Shown: positions 18,464 through 27,693, counted from the stretch's first letter. The stretch: 64,000 bases of DNA from Streptomyces hokutonensis (GCF_000376565.1 NZ_BARG01000062.1:62001-126000), one strand, 5' to 3'. The notes: generated by a model from the letters alone, not told the origin. Made by a program: numbers and translations.

Positions 18464-20140
18464 CTACCCCTTCCCCTTGGCGGTCACCAGGTCGATGAGG
18501 AACGGCCCGCGGTGGGCGAGCGCCTGCGCGACCGCCTCCTCGGCCTGCCCGGGCTTCTCGACCCGTACGGCGGCCACGCCGAGCGAGCCGGCGAGGGAGA
18601 CGAAGTCGACGGCCGGGCTGCTCAGGTCGAAGATCTCGGGCTGTTCGTGGGCGGGGATGTGCTGGTCGCGCCAGTACTCCTCGATGTTGTCCTCCAGGAG
18701 CTTGTAGCGGCCGTTGTTGCAGATGACGAACTTGGTGGGGAGGCCGTAGCGGGCCGCCGTCCACAGCGCCTGGAAGGTGTACATGCTGCCGCCGTCGCCG
18801 GTGAAGCCGACCACCGTGCGGTCGGGGTGGGCGAGTTGGGCGCCCAGCGCGCCGGGAATGCCGACGCCCAGGGAGCCGCCGCGGGTCGCCATCCACTGGC
18901 CCGGCACGATCGGCGCCAGCCTGCGGAAGAGCTCCGGGGACGCCGTCAGCGCCTCGTCGAACAGGATCGCGTCCGACGGCAGCCGGCGCGCGAACTCCTG
19001 GGCGAGGGCGATGGTGGGCAGCTCAAGGGCAGTCGCCGTCGCCTCCTCCCGCGCGTCGGCCGCCGCGAGCGCGGCCGAGCGCTGCGCGGCGTGCCGGCGC
19101 AGCCGCTCGACCGCCGCCGTCCGCCGCCCGAGGCCCATCTCCCGGCCGAGCGCGTCGGCGAGCAGGCCGAGAGTGGCCTTCGGGTCGGCGACGATGCCGA
19201 GGTCGACGGGGTGGTTCTTGGCGATCGCGCCGGAGTCGAGGTCGATGTGCACGACCGGGACACCGGCCCCGAAGACGCCGTCGAGCGCCGGGTACACCTC
19301 GGGCAGCACATAAGTGCCCACGATGAGGACACCGTCGGCCGCGCCGGTGATCTTCCGGCTCTGGTCGCCGAACATGTGGCCCAACTGGCCCGCGTAGGCG
19401 GGGTGTTCGACGGACAGGTTGACCTCGGCCCAGTCCGCGCCGTACACATCGGCGCCCCACACCTCGGCCAGCCGCCCCAACTCGGCCTGGGCGCCCGCGA
19501 AGTGGACGCCGTCGCCGGCGATGACGAGCGGGTTGCGGGCGTCGGCGAGCAGCGCGGCGGCCCTCGCCACGGTGTCGGGGGCGGGCAGGCTGCGGGTCTC
19601 CGGGTAGGAGACGGGCGCCACCGCCTCGGTGGTGTCGTGGTCCATGACGTCGGCGGGCAGCACGACCAGTACCGGACCGTACGGCGGGGTCGCGGCGACC
19701 TTGAAGGCGCGGCGCAGCACCCGCAGCGTGGAGTCGGGGTCGACCACGCGGGTGGCCCATTTGGTCACCGGTTTGGCCATACCGACCAGGTCGGCGGCCA
19801 TCTGCGCGTCCATGCTGTCGTAGCGCAGCCCGGCCTCGCCGACCAGGGTGACGATCGGGGCGTGGCCGCGCATCGCCTGGTAGAGCATGCCGATGCCGTT
19901 GCCGAGCCCTACTCCGGAGTGGAGTTGCAGGACCGCCGGGGTGCGGGTGGCGCGTGCGTAGCCGTCGGCCATGCCGACGGCCGTGCACTCCTGGAGGGCC
20001 AGGATGTACTGGATCGAGGGGAAGGAGCGCAGTTCGTCGAGGAACCCCTGCTCGACCGTGCCGGGGTTGCCGAACATGAACCGGACCCCTTCGGCCTGCA
20101 GTTGTTCGAGCAGCGCGATCCGCGCGGGCCTGCTGTCCAT
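18464..20140 (-). CDS. Thiamine pyrophosphate-dependent enzyme, benzoylformate-decarboxylase-like
   Basis: 558 residues, ATG at 20140 with GAGAGGTGAG upstream. The fold is that of TPP decarboxylases and acetolactate synthases. The N-terminal domain has RFMFGNPGTVE, the cofactor-activating Glu in YILALQECTAVGMADGYA near 47, and LQLHSGVGLGNGIGML with a His that aligns to the active-site His70 of benzoylformate decarboxylase. The C-terminal domain has the TPP/Mg motif starting GDGGSMYTFQALWTAARYG near 447 and ending in CNN. Ser26 of benzoylformate decarboxylase is Thr here. It probably decarboxylates a 2-keto acid or makes a carboligation product; the substrate is unknown. It lies between two PfpI genes. 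Confidence 0.85.
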   Translation of the reverse strand: MDSRPARIALLEQLQAEGVRFMFGNPGTVEQGFLDELRSFPSIQYILALQECTAVGMADGYARATRTPAVLQLHSGVGLGNGIGMLYQAMRGHAPIVTLVGEAGLRYDSMDAQMAADLVGMAKPVTKWATRVVDPDSTLRVLRRAFKVAATPPYGPVLVVLPADVMDHDTTEAVAPVSYPETRSLPAPDTVARAAALLADARNPLVIAGDGVHFAGAQAELGRLAEVWGADVYGADWAEVNLSVEHPAYAGQLGHMFGDQSRKITGAADGVLIVGTYVLPEVYPALDGVFGAGVPVVHIDLDSGAIAKNHPVDLGIVADPKATLGLLADALGREMGLGRRTAAVERLRRHAAQRSAALAAADAREEATATALELPTIALAQEFARRLPSDAILFDEALTASPELFRRLAPIVPGQWMATRGGSLGVGIPGALGAQLAHPDRTVVGFTGDGGSMYTFQALWTAARYGLPTKFVICNNGRYKLLEDNIEEYWRDQHIPAHEQPEIFDLSSPAVDFVSLAGSLGVAAVRVEKPGQAEEAVAQALAHRGPFLIDLVTAKGKG

Positions 20141-20190
20141 CGTGTGCTCACCTCTCGTCGGGGCGAAGGAGCGTGAGACGGTCGCCTGGG

Positions 20191-21030
20191 TCAGGCGGTC
20201 GTCCTGAACCCCCACTGCCGCAGGCCCTGTTCGAGGACCTCGACGGTCTTCTGTCCGGTCAGGTAGGAGTCGGGCGTCGAACGGCCCGTGATGAACGGGT
20301 AGTCGACGATGACGGAGGTCTCCTTGCCGAAGTTCCCGTGGTAGGCGCCGCCGGGTGCGGTGGCGTCGCGCAGGATGTACTCCAGCGGGTACGGCGGCGG
20401 CCCCATGACGAAGTCGGTGCCGATGAACCCGGTGCCGTCCTTGTAGTCGTACTCGATGCAGTGCCCGGTGACGTGCTTGCCGCGGATGAGGGACTCGCGG
20501 GTCTCCTGGTCGCGGGCGAAGGCGAGGCAGGCGACGCCGTAGCACTCGGCGGCGATCGGCCGGTCCAGGGCGTGGAAGGCGAGGATCAGGTCGTGGACCC
20601 GCCAGTTGTTGGCGAGGTCGACGATCGGTCCGCTGCCGCCGACGATCAGCAGCGCGTCGTAGCGGTCGGCGATCTGTGAACGCACCTGCTCCAGGCGGGT
20701 GTTGTAGGCCTCCCAGTCGCGCAGGAAGTACGGCTTGGACCGGTAGGGCCGGTCGGGCAGCCAGGACGACAGGTCGAGCGGGTTGTCGAGCCGGTCGGAG
20801 TCCTCGACCTTGCGCACCTTGGCGGCGGTCTCGGGGGTGGTGACGGAGCGGCCGAGCGGCGGGTCGATGTACTCGGGGTCCATGCTCGGCGGCAGCGCCT
20901 GCGGGCGCTTGCCGGTGGGGGTGGCGAAGGTGAGGTGGTAGCCGGCCTGGTCGAAGGTCTCCAGGGGGCCGATCAACTCCTCGCCCCAGTAACCGTGTTC
21001 GGACAGGACGACCAGAATGCGCCTGCTCAT
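20191..21030 (-). CDS. DJ-1/PfpI family (class I glutamine amidotransferase-like) protein
   Basis: 279 residues, first gene of the PfpI-TPP-PfpI-glgE-mak set and divergent from the SnoaL/GMC operon. It begins MSRRILVVLSEHGYWGEELIGPLE, the usual first strand with the conserved Glu. The nucleophile elbow is AAECYGVACLAF with Cys near 160, preceded by ALLIVGGSGPIVDL. It is longer than a typical DJ-1 domain (about 190) because of an insertion near residues 60-110. This resembles large PfpI proteins of the chaperone/glyoxalase III type. Function is not determined. Confidence 0.8.
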   Translation of the reverse strand: MSRRILVVLSEHGYWGEELIGPLETFDQAGYHLTFATPTGKRPQALPPSMDPEYIDPPLGRSVTTPETAAKVRKVEDSDRLDNPLDLSSWLPDRPYRSKPYFLRDWEAYNTRLEQVRSQIADRYDALLIVGGSGPIVDLANNWRVHDLILAFHALDRPIAAECYGVACLAFARDQETRESLIRGKHVTGHCIEYDYKDGTGFIGTDFVMGPPPYPLEYILRDATAPGGAYHGNFGKETSVIVDYPFITGRSTPDSYLTGQKTVEVLEQGLRQWGFRTTA

Positions 21031-21348
21031 GGGGTTCCTCCCGTTCGGCGGGACGGTGCCAACTGGCGGATTCCTGTCTACGTCGGGGCCGTTCGCCCCG
21101 GCCGCCGGGGGCGCCCCGGTCGCGGCACATCCTCAAGTGGCCGAACGCACTACGGCATGTTGTGGCCATCGGTCCTCGTCGCGTGAACCCACCGGCGCAC
21201 GGCGGGAGTTGCCGCAGCTCGGGCCGCGACTTCGCACAGTGCGGCCGGTCCGCGCGCACGAGCGGACCGGGCGGGCGCGGATGTGGGGTCATCGGACCCG
21301 TGCCGCTTCCGGCCCCCGGGAGCGGAACCCCGATGAGCGGAGACACAC
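21031..21348. promoter_or_regulatory. Divergent intergenic region with inverted repeat
   Basis: 318 bp between the minus-strand PfpI/glgE operon and the plus-strand SnoaL/GMC operon, so it should hold both promoters, although no clear -35/-10 pair can be picked. A perfect 9-bp inverted repeat, CCGGTCCGC (21245-21253) and GCGGACCGG (21262-21270) with an 8-base spacer, is a candidate operator. No gene is seen. Confidence 0.4.
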
Positions 21349-21762
21349 ATGCCGAGCGAACAGACCGGCTCCGACCGGGAGATCGCCGAGTTCGTGCAGC
21401 GCTGGTACGACCTGCTGAGCGCGCACGCGCCGGTCGAGGAGCTGCTGCCCTTCGTCACCGACAAGGGCCTGGTGATGGCCTTCCCGGAGCGGACCCTGTA
21501 CAGCCACGCGGACTTCCTCGACTGGTACACGGCCGTCGGCGAGGCCTACACCGACCAGAGCCACACCGTGGAGAAGGTCACCACGCACGAGGAGGGCACC
21601 CGGATCGACGTCGACGTCACGGTGGTGTGGACCGCCAAGTCGACCGCCGACGGGTCCGTCTCGTCCTTCCGGATCAACCAGAAGTGGCAGTTGGAGCGGT
21701 CCACGCCGGGCGCCCGCCCGCTGATCGTCGACTACCGGGTCGGCGAGCCGGCCGCGATCTGA
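21349..21762 (+). CDS. SnoaL-like/NTF2-fold protein
   Basis: 137 residues, ATG with GCGGAGAC upstream. The small alpha+beta cone fold of the NTF2/SnoaL superfamily is indicated by EIAEFVQRWYDLLS, the hydrophobic strand run VTVVWTAK and the closing DYRVGEPAAI. It contains AFPERTLYSHADFLDWYTAVGEAY, typical of SnoaL-like domains that bind small polycyclic or hydrophobic ligands as cyclases, isomerases or carriers. It is the first gene of a divergent operon with a GMC oxidoreductase and further SnoaL proteins. Confidence 0.72.
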   Translation: MPSEQTGSDREIAEFVQRWYDLLSAHAPVEELLPFVTDKGLVMAFPERTLYSHADFLDWYTAVGEAYTDQSHTVEKVTTHEEGTRIDVDVTVVWTAKSTADGSVSSFRINQKWQLERSTPGARPLIVDYRVGEPAAI

Positions 21763-21788
21763 TTTCCCGTCACCTTTTGGAGGCTGTC

Positions 21789-23408
21789 ATGCCGTCGAAG
21801 TCGCTGCCCCTCGGGGCCGATTACATCGTCGTCGGCGCCGGCTCGGCCGGCTGCGCGGTCGCGGCCCGCCTGAGCGAGGATCCCTCGACGACCGTGGTCC
21901 TGCTGGAGGCGGGCGGCTGGGACGAGCGCCCCGAGATCCACCGGGCCGACGCGGCCTCGGTCCTCTCGCTGCTCACCGCCGAGTGGCGGAGCGAGATCGA
22001 CTGGGGCTACGTCACCGAGTCCGAGGCGGGCATGGAGGGCCGACGGGTCCCCGTGGCCCGTGGCAAGGTCGTCGGCGGCTGCAGTTCCGTCAACGCCCTG
22101 ATGTGGGTGCGCGGCAGCCGCCACGACTACACCCGCTGGGTCGCCGAGGGCGCGACCGGTTGGTCGTACGACGAGGTCCTGCCGTTCTTCCGGCTGGCCG
22201 AGGACTACTCGGGCGGCGCCGACGAGTTCCGCGGCGCGGGCGGTCCCGTCCGGGTGCGGCAGCTCGACCAACCCTCCCCCATCGCGCGGGCGTTCGTGGC
22301 AGGCGCCGGTGAGCTCGGGTACGCCGCGGACGCCGACGGGGACTACAACGGCGCCCGGCAGGAGGGCTTCGGCTTCCTGTACCAGACGTTCCGCGACGAC
22401 GCGGGCCGCCGGTGCAGCACCGCCGACGCCTATCTGCGACCGGCCCTGGACCGTTCCAACCTGACCGTGCTGACGGACACCCTGGTCACCCGGCTGCTGC
22501 TGGACGGGACTCGGGTCACGGGCGTCGAGTACGTCCAGGACGGCGAGCGGCGGCAGTTGCGCGCCGAGAGCGAAGTCATCGTGTCCGCCGGGGCGTTCGA
22601 GACGCCGAAGCTGCTCATGCTCTCCGGCATCGGTCCGGCCGCGCACCTGCGGGAGCACGGCATCCGCTGTGTCCAGGACCTGCCGGGGGTCGGCGCCGGA
22701 CTTCAGGACCACCTGTTCACGCCCGTCTGCTACCAGTCGCTCCAGGAGCACCCGGACGGGGCGCTGCTGTCCGAGGCGGGGCTGTTCACCCACACCCGCG
22801 AGGCCGGTCCTGAGGACGCCCCCGACCTCCAATTCACCTTCGGTCCCATCAAGTTCCTGCCGGCCGACGCCCCCGCCGACCAGTGGGAGGGTCCCGGCTT
22901 CACCTTCGCACCGATCGCGCTGCGGCCGCAGAGCCGGGGCCGGGTGCGGCTGCGCGACGCCGATCCGGAGTCCAACGCCGTCGTCAGCGCCGGTTACCTC
23001 ACCTCCACCGCCGACCTCGAAGTCCTGGTGCGGGGCGTGGAGTTGGCGCGCGAGCTGGCTTCCACCCGCGCCTTCGACGCGTTCCGCGGCGACGAGCTGG
23101 GCCCCGGCAAGGACATCACCGGGCCCGCCGAGCTGCGCCGGTACGTCGCCACCAACGCGACCACCCTGTGGCACCCGGCCGGCACCTGCCGCATGGGCAC
23201 GGGCGCGGACGCCGTCACGGACCCCGAGCTGCGGGTGCACGGCATCGCCGGGCTGCGGGTCGCGGACGCGTCGGTGATGCCGTCGATCACCGCCGGCAAC
23301 ACGCACGCGCCGAGCGTCATGATCGGCGAGCGCGCGGCGGCGTTCGTCCGCGCGGCCGCCGTCCCGGCTCTCTCCGAACCGTCCCTGTCCGACGTCCACT
23401 TGAGCTAG
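21789..23408 (+). CDS. GMC-family FAD-dependent oxidoreductase
   Basis: 539 residues, ATG at 21789 with GGAGG six bases upstream. The N-terminal ADP-binding motif is IVVGAGSAGCAVAARL with the acidic LLEAGG end. PROSITE-type GMC signatures are visible: GKVVGGCSSVNALMWVRG near 100 and GAFETPKLLMLSGIGP near 270. The active-site His pair lies in LWHPAGTCRMG near 460 and ITAGNTHAPSVMIGE near the end. The enzyme oxidises an alcohol with FAD and O2 or a quinone; choline dehydrogenases, alcohol oxidases and various natural-product enzymes belong here. Its partners (SnoaL, VOC, SDR) suggest a small oxidative pathway on an unknown substrate. Confidence 0.9.
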   Translation: MPSKSLPLGADYIVVGAGSAGCAVAARLSEDPSTTVVLLEAGGWDERPEIHRADAASVLSLLTAEWRSEIDWGYVTESEAGMEGRRVPVARGKVVGGCSSVNALMWVRGSRHDYTRWVAEGATGWSYDEVLPFFRLAEDYSGGADEFRGAGGPVRVRQLDQPSPIARAFVAGAGELGYAADADGDYNGARQEGFGFLYQTFRDDAGRRCSTADAYLRPALDRSNLTVLTDTLVTRLLLDGTRVTGVEYVQDGERRQLRAESEVIVSAGAFETPKLLMLSGIGPAAHLREHGIRCVQDLPGVGAGLQDHLFTPVCYQSLQEHPDGALLSEAGLFTHTREAGPEDAPDLQFTFGPIKFLPADAPADQWEGPGFTFAPIALRPQSRGRVRLRDADPESNAVVSAGYLTSTADLEVLVRGVELARELASTRAFDAFRGDELGPGKDITGPAELRRYVATNATTLWHPAGTCRMGTGADAVTDPELRVHGIAGLRVADASVMPSITAGNTHAPSVMIGERAAAFVRAAAVPALSEPSLSDVHLS

Positions 23409-23418
23409 GGGATGCACC

Positions 23419-24237
23419 ATGTCCGACCTCGACCAGTCCCAGCAGGAGAACCTGAAGCTGTACCGGCGTTTCCTCGACGCGTTCAACGCCGGTGACCAGG
23501 CGGAGATGCCCCGGGTCATCGCCGCCGGCTTCACCGACCACCACCCCGGGTTCGACATCAACGGCCTCGACTCCTATCTGGAGGCGCTGCGCGGGGCCTA
23601 CAACACCCTGGATCTGAAGGGCGAGTTGGAGGAGCTGTCGGCGCTCGGCGAGGACCGGGTCCTGACCCGGGTCAAGCTGACCGGCACACACCTCGGCGAG
23701 CTGCTCGGCTTCCCGGCCACGGGCCGCAAGGTCGAGTGGTCCACCACCGAGATCTGGCGGGTCGAGGACGGCCTGTTCGTGGAGCGGTGGGCGCAGGACG
23801 ACATGCTCGGGCTGCGCGAGCAGATCTCCTCCGACGCCTCGAACCTGGCCGTCGTCCAGCAGGTCAGCGACGCCGTCAACCAGCGCCGACTGGACGCCCT
23901 CGACGACCTGTTCGGGCCGACGTTCCACGACAACAACCCGGCGTGGAGCTGCGAGAGCCTGGAGGAGCTGAAGGGCATCATCCAGGGCGCCTACGACGGG
24001 CTCGACTTCAGCGTGCACCTCGACGCGCTCTACCCCGCCTCGCCGGACAAGGTGATCATGCACATCACCTTCCACGGCCGGCACATCGCGCCGTTCTTCG
24101 GCCAGGAGCCGACCGGCAAGGAGGTCTCCTGGACCAGCCTGGAGGTCTACCGGCTGGAGGACGGCAAGGTCGTCGAGCGCTGGGTGCAGGCCGACACCGC
24201 GGGCCTGATGCGCCAGGTCGGCGTGCCGCTCCCCTGA
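23419..24237 (+). CDS. Double SnoaL-like domain protein (ester-cyclase family)
   Basis: 272 residues made of two tandem SnoaL-like domains of about 135 residues each. The repeat is seen as LKLYRRFLDAFNAGDQAEMPRVI / VVQQVSDAVNQRRLDALDDLF at the starts, GFPATGRKVEWSTTEIWRVEDG / GQEPTGKEVSWTSLEVYRLEDG in the middle, and VERWAQDDMLGLREQ / VERWVQADTAGLMRQ at the ends. The GxxxTGKxVxWxxxExxRxxDGK pattern is that of SnoaL ester-cyclase-like proteins. It starts 11 bases after the GMC gene. A fused pair suggests an internal duplication giving a pseudo-dimer. Confidence 0.85.
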   Translation: MSDLDQSQQENLKLYRRFLDAFNAGDQAEMPRVIAAGFTDHHPGFDINGLDSYLEALRGAYNTLDLKGELEELSALGEDRVLTRVKLTGTHLGELLGFPATGRKVEWSTTEIWRVEDGLFVERWAQDDMLGLREQISSDASNLAVVQQVSDAVNQRRLDALDDLFGPTFHDNNPAWSCESLEELKGIIQGAYDGLDFSVHLDALYPASPDKVIMHITFHGRHIAPFFGQEPTGKEVSWTSLEVYRLEDGKVVERWVQADTAGLMRQVGVPLP

Positions 24238-24278
24238 CCGTTCCCGCACCCCAGACAGCAACCGGAAAGGACGGGCGC

Positions 24279-24650
24279 ATGAACACCCGAGAAGTGGTCG
24301 ACACGTACTACCGGCTGGCCAACTCCGGTGAGTGGGACGCCTGGTGCGACCTGTTCGCCATCGACCAGACCATGGACGAACAGCTGGCCGGACACGTCGA
24401 GGGCCGCGAGACCCTCCGCGAGATGATGAAGGGCTTCCCGGAGATGTACGCCTCCTTCGCCAACGTGCCCCGGCACGTGGTCGTGGACGGCGAGCAGGCC
24501 GCGGTGGTCTCCGACATCACCGGCACCACCCACGACGGCATCACCGTCGAGGCCAAGGTGTGCAACTACTTCCGCGTCACCGGCGGTCTCATCACCTACT
24601 TCGCGAACTTCCACGACAGTGTGCCGTTCGCCGCGGTCACCGGGAAGTGA
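24279..24650 (+). CDS. SnoaL-like/NTF2-fold protein
   Basis: 123 residues, ATG at 24279 with GGAAAGG upstream. Short SnoaL-like protein: TREVVDTYYRLANSGEWDAWCDLFA, then the strand-rich EAKVCNYFRVTGGLITYFANFHD with the characteristic aromatic end. It is the third separate SnoaL-fold gene of this operon. An enzymatic role (isomerase, hydratase) or a binding role cannot be chosen from the sequence. Confidence 0.75.
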   Translation: MNTREVVDTYYRLANSGEWDAWCDLFAIDQTMDEQLAGHVEGRETLREMMKGFPEMYASFANVPRHVVVDGEQAAVVSDITGTTHDGITVEAKVCNYFRVTGGLITYFANFHDSVPFAAVTGK

Positions 24651-24655
24651 GCGCT

Positions 24656-25102
24656 ATGACGACCGCTCCGGCCGGCCTGCGCTGGTCGCACGTCGGCCTC
24701 AACTGCCGTGACCAGAAGGCCACGGAGGACTTCTACACCCGGCACTTCGGGTTCGCCCGGGCCCGGGTGGTGGAGGCCGACGGGGTCCGCGTGGTGTTCC
24801 TGCGCAACGGCCCCGTCTACCTGGAGCTGTTCGCGACCGACGCGGACGCCCTGTTCACCACGGCGAAGGACGGCCCGGCCAACCCCGGCACGGCACGGCA
24901 TCTCGCGTTCCAGGTCGACGACGTGGACGCGTTCCTCGCCGCCGCCGGGGGCGAACTGGAGCCGCTGCTCGGCCCGTTGACCTTCGACGAGTTCATCCCC
25001 GGCTGGAAGACGGTGTGGGTGTCCGACCCGGACGGCATCGTGCTGGAGGTCAGCCAGGGCTACACCGATCAGACCACCGACGAACTGGCCACGTACGCCT
25101 GA
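24656..25102 (+). CDS. VOC-superfamily (glyoxalase/dioxygenase-like) protein
   Basis: 148 residues from the ATG at 24656. One pair of beta-alpha-beta-beta-beta modules of the vicinal-oxygen-chelate fold is visible: LRWSHVGLNCRDQKATEDFYTRHFGF with the first metal-ligand His, ARHLAFQVDDVDAF, and a C-terminal TVWVSDPDGIVLEVSQG with the ligand Glu. It could be a glyoxalase I-like lyase, an epimerase or an isomerase. It lies five bases after the previous SnoaL gene and 17 before the SDR. Confidence 0.83.
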   Translation: MTTAPAGLRWSHVGLNCRDQKATEDFYTRHFGFARARVVEADGVRVVFLRNGPVYLELFATDADALFTTAKDGPANPGTARHLAFQVDDVDAFLAAAGGELEPLLGPLTFDEFIPGWKTVWVSDPDGIVLEVSQGYTDQTTDELATYA

Positions 25103-25119
25103 CAGGAGAGTGCACCACC

Positions 25120-25956
25120 ATGAGGCCCGTCCCCGACCAGACCATCCTCCTCACCGGCGCCACCGACGGCATGGGCCGTGAGCTGGCCCGTGAACTCGCC
25201 GCGCAGGGGGCGTCGTTGATCCTGCACGGCCGCAACGCGGCCAAGGGCGCGGAGCTGCTGGCCGAACTGCGCGCGTCCACCGGCAACGACCGGCTCAGCT
25301 ACGAGCTGGCCGATTTCTCCTCGCTGGAGGACATCCGCAAGCTGGCCGACCGGATCCTCGCCACGCACGACCGGCTCGACGCGCTGGTGAACAACGCCGG
25401 CATCGGGGTCGAGCTGGTGCGCCACGAGAGCCAGGACGGCCTGGAACTCACCTTCCAGGTCGACTACTTGGCGGCCTACATGCTCAGCTGCCGGCTGGCG
25501 CCCCTGCTGGTGCGCTCGGCCCCGGCCCGCATCATCAACGTCAGCTCCGCGGGCCAGGCGCCGATCGACTTCCGCGATGTGATGCTGGAGCGGCACTGGG
25601 ACGGCGTGCAGGCCTACTGCCAGGCGAAGCTGGCCCAGATCAGCCTCACCATCGACCTGGCGGAGCGGCTGCGCGGCACCGGGGTGACGGCCAACGCCCT
25701 GCACCCCGCGTCGTACATGCCGACGAAGATGGTGGTGAACCTGTTCACCCCGCAGTCCACGGTCGCGGAGGGTGTGCACAGCACCCTGCGCCTGATCACC
25801 GACCCGGCCCTCGACGACGTCACGGGCACCTACTTCAACCGCACCCAGCGCTCCCGGGCGGGCGCCCAGGCCTACGACGAGAAGGCCCGCGCCCAACTGC
25901 GCGCGCTGAGCGAGTCGTTGACCGGGGTGACCTTCCCGGCCGACCTGAGCGGCTGA
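25120..25956 (+). CDS. Short-chain dehydrogenase/reductase
   Basis: 278 residues, ATG with AGGAGAG upstream. Classical SDR motifs are present: cofactor loop TGATDGMGRELA at 12-20, an Arg after the second strand (HGRNAAKG) favouring NADP(H), LVNNAGIG near 92, INVSSAGQ with the catalytic Ser near 143, and YCQAK with Tyr and Lys near 166-170. It resembles WW-domain oxidoreductase/retinol-dehydrogenase-type SDRs. It is the last gene of the SnoaL-GMC operon and is followed by a strong terminator. Confidence 0.9.
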   Translation: MRPVPDQTILLTGATDGMGRELARELAAQGASLILHGRNAAKGAELLAELRASTGNDRLSYELADFSSLEDIRKLADRILATHDRLDALVNNAGIGVELVRHESQDGLELTFQVDYLAAYMLSCRLAPLLVRSAPARIINVSSAGQAPIDFRDVMLERHWDGVQAYCQAKLAQISLTIDLAERLRGTGVTANALHPASYMPTKMVVNLFTPQSTVAEGVHSTLRLITDPALDDVTGTYFNRTQRSRAGAQAYDEKARAQLRALSESLTGVTFPADLSG

Positions 25957-25975
25957 GCGGCCCACGGCAGCACCG

Positions 25976-26007
25976 AGCCCCCGCCTCGTGCACGCGAGGC
26001 GGGGGCT
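25976..26007. terminator. Bidirectional hairpin terminator
   Basis: Perfect 13-bp stem AGCCCCCGCCTCG (25976-25988) / CGAGGCGGGGGCT (25995-26007) with a six-base loop between the convergent SDR and flavin-oxidase genes. Confidence 0.85.
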
Positions 26008-26023
26008 TCGTGGTGTGCCGGTG

Positions 26024-27640
26024 CTAGTTCGCGGTGACGGACAGCTTGTGGTGGAACACGTTGCCCGGGTCCCAAGTGGCTTTCACCTGGCGCAACTTGG
26101 CGAGGTTGCCCTTGAAGTAGAGCGTCTGCCAGGGCACGCCGGAGGTGTTCCAGGCCGGGTCGGTGAGGTCGGTGTCGGGGTAGTTGATGTACGAGCCGTC
26201 GTTGGTGTCGTTCGGTACCGGCACTCCGCCGGTGTCCGCGTACAGGTCGCGGTAGAGGGCGCGCATCCAGGCCACGTGCCGGTCGTCCTGCGTCGGATCG
26301 GGCCAGTACGTCGTGAAGTTGGCCTTCAGGATCGAGTCCCGCTGGGCGAGTGCGGTGGCGGTGGACGAGACCGTGTTGACCTTGCCGCCGTAGGAGTAGA
26401 GCAGGATGCCGGCGTGCCCGTCGTAGGCGGCGTCGGAGAGGTAGCCGTAGAGCGTCCTGGCCTGTGCGGGTGACCAACCCTGGCGCAGATAGGCGCCCTT
26501 GGACTTGGTGCGGTTGTAGAGGCCGGTGTCGTAGGGGTCTTTGAGGGTCGTCTTCAGCCAGGGCCAGGAGGAGCGGCCGTCCGTGTACGGGACGCCGATG
26601 CCTCCGACCACCGCCGTGACGTAGGCGTCGAGGAGGGCGGATGCGTCCGAACGGGTGCCGTCCATCTGGGTGTTGAGGACGAGGCTGCCCTGGATGCGGT
26701 TGTAGAGGATCAGGACGCTGTGCAGGCTGTCGTACGAGGAGCCGGCGACGCTATTGCGGGCGTGCCAGGTGCCGTGGTTCGCGATGAGCGCGGTGAAGGC
26801 GGCCTCCGTCAGGTCGGTCCACTTGATGGCGACCGTCGACTTCAGAAGGGTCTTCGGGGGTCTGGGCAGGAGGGTCGAGGGGTCGGTGCCGGTGGCGTCG
26901 GGGGCGCGGAACCAGTAGCGGGTGACGATGCCGAAGGTGCCTCCGCCACCGCCCGTGTGGGCCCACCACAGGTCGCGGTGCGGGTCGCCGGCCTCGCGGG
27001 TGGCGACCACGGCACGGGCGGTGCCGGAGGCGTCGACCACGACGACCTCCACGGCGTAGAGGTGGTCGACGACGGCACCGTACTGGCGGCACATCGCGCC
27101 GTAGCCGCCGCCGGTGACATGGCCGCCGACGCCGACCGTCGGGCAGGTGCCGCCGGGCAGGGACACGCCCCACTCCAGGTACAGGGTGCGGTAGACGTGG
27201 CCCAGCGTGGCGCCGCCCTCGACCATGAAGGCGCGGCGGGCGGGGTCGTAGTGGACCGCGTCCATCTCCGACATGTCGACGAGTGTCCGTACGTCCGGGT
27301 CGTCGACGAGTCCGTCGAGGCAGTGCCCGCCGCCGCGCACGCCGATGCGTTTGCCGGCGTCGACCGCCTCCTGGACGACGGACACCACCTGGGCGGTGGT
27401 GTGGACGAGGCGTATCGAGTCGGGGGCGGCGGTGAATCTCGCGTTGTAGCCGCGGGAGGTGAGGTCGAGATAGCGGGAGTCGGCCGCGTTGACGATGACC
27501 GCGCCGGGGGTGCTGTTGTCCGTGGCGAGGGCGCGGGTGGGGACCACGGCCGCAGTGATCCCCGCGGCGGTGGCGGTGCCGAGGAGTCCGCGCCGGGTGA
27601 GGCCGGCGGACATGCTTCGGTCGGGTTGTTTTCGTGTCAC
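26024..27640 (-). CDS. Tat-exported bicovalent FAD-linked oxidase (BBE/AknOx type)
   Basis: 538 residues. The N-terminus carries a twin-arginine signal (GLTRRGLLGTATAAGITAAVV, cleavage after a site like RALA), so the folded flavoprotein is exported. The FAD_binding_4 domain has RIGVRGGGHCLDG, with the His for 8-alpha linkage near 106, and TCPTVGVGGHVTGGGYG, with a Cys near 163 placed as the 6-S-cysteinyl residue of berberine-bridge enzymes. The C-terminal end contains a BBE motif (YINYPDTDL). Such enzymes oxidise hydroxyls or amines with O2, often late in natural-product or oligosaccharide pathways. It is monocistronic, with terminators on both sides. Confidence 0.9.
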   Translation of the reverse strand: MTRKQPDRSMSAGLTRRGLLGTATAAGITAAVVPTRALATDNSTPGAVIVNAADSRYLDLTSRGYNARFTAAPDSIRLVHTTAQVVSVVQEAVDAGKRIGVRGGGHCLDGLVDDPDVRTLVDMSEMDAVHYDPARRAFMVEGGATLGHVYRTLYLEWGVSLPGGTCPTVGVGGHVTGGGYGAMCRQYGAVVDHLYAVEVVVVDASGTARAVVATREAGDPHRDLWWAHTGGGGGTFGIVTRYWFRAPDATGTDPSTLLPRPPKTLLKSTVAIKWTDLTEAAFTALIANHGTWHARNSVAGSSYDSLHSVLILYNRIQGSLVLNTQMDGTRSDASALLDAYVTAVVGGIGVPYTDGRSSWPWLKTTLKDPYDTGLYNRTKSKGAYLRQGWSPAQARTLYGYLSDAAYDGHAGILLYSYGGKVNTVSSTATALAQRDSILKANFTTYWPDPTQDDRHVAWMRALYRDLYADTGGVPVPNDTNDGSYINYPDTDLTDPAWNTSGVPWQTLYFKGNLAKLRQVKATWDPGNVFHHKLSVTAN

Positions 27641-27693
27641 TGCTGTCTCCTTCTTCTGGCTGGAGGACCTTCTTCTGGTGGCTGGACGAAAAA

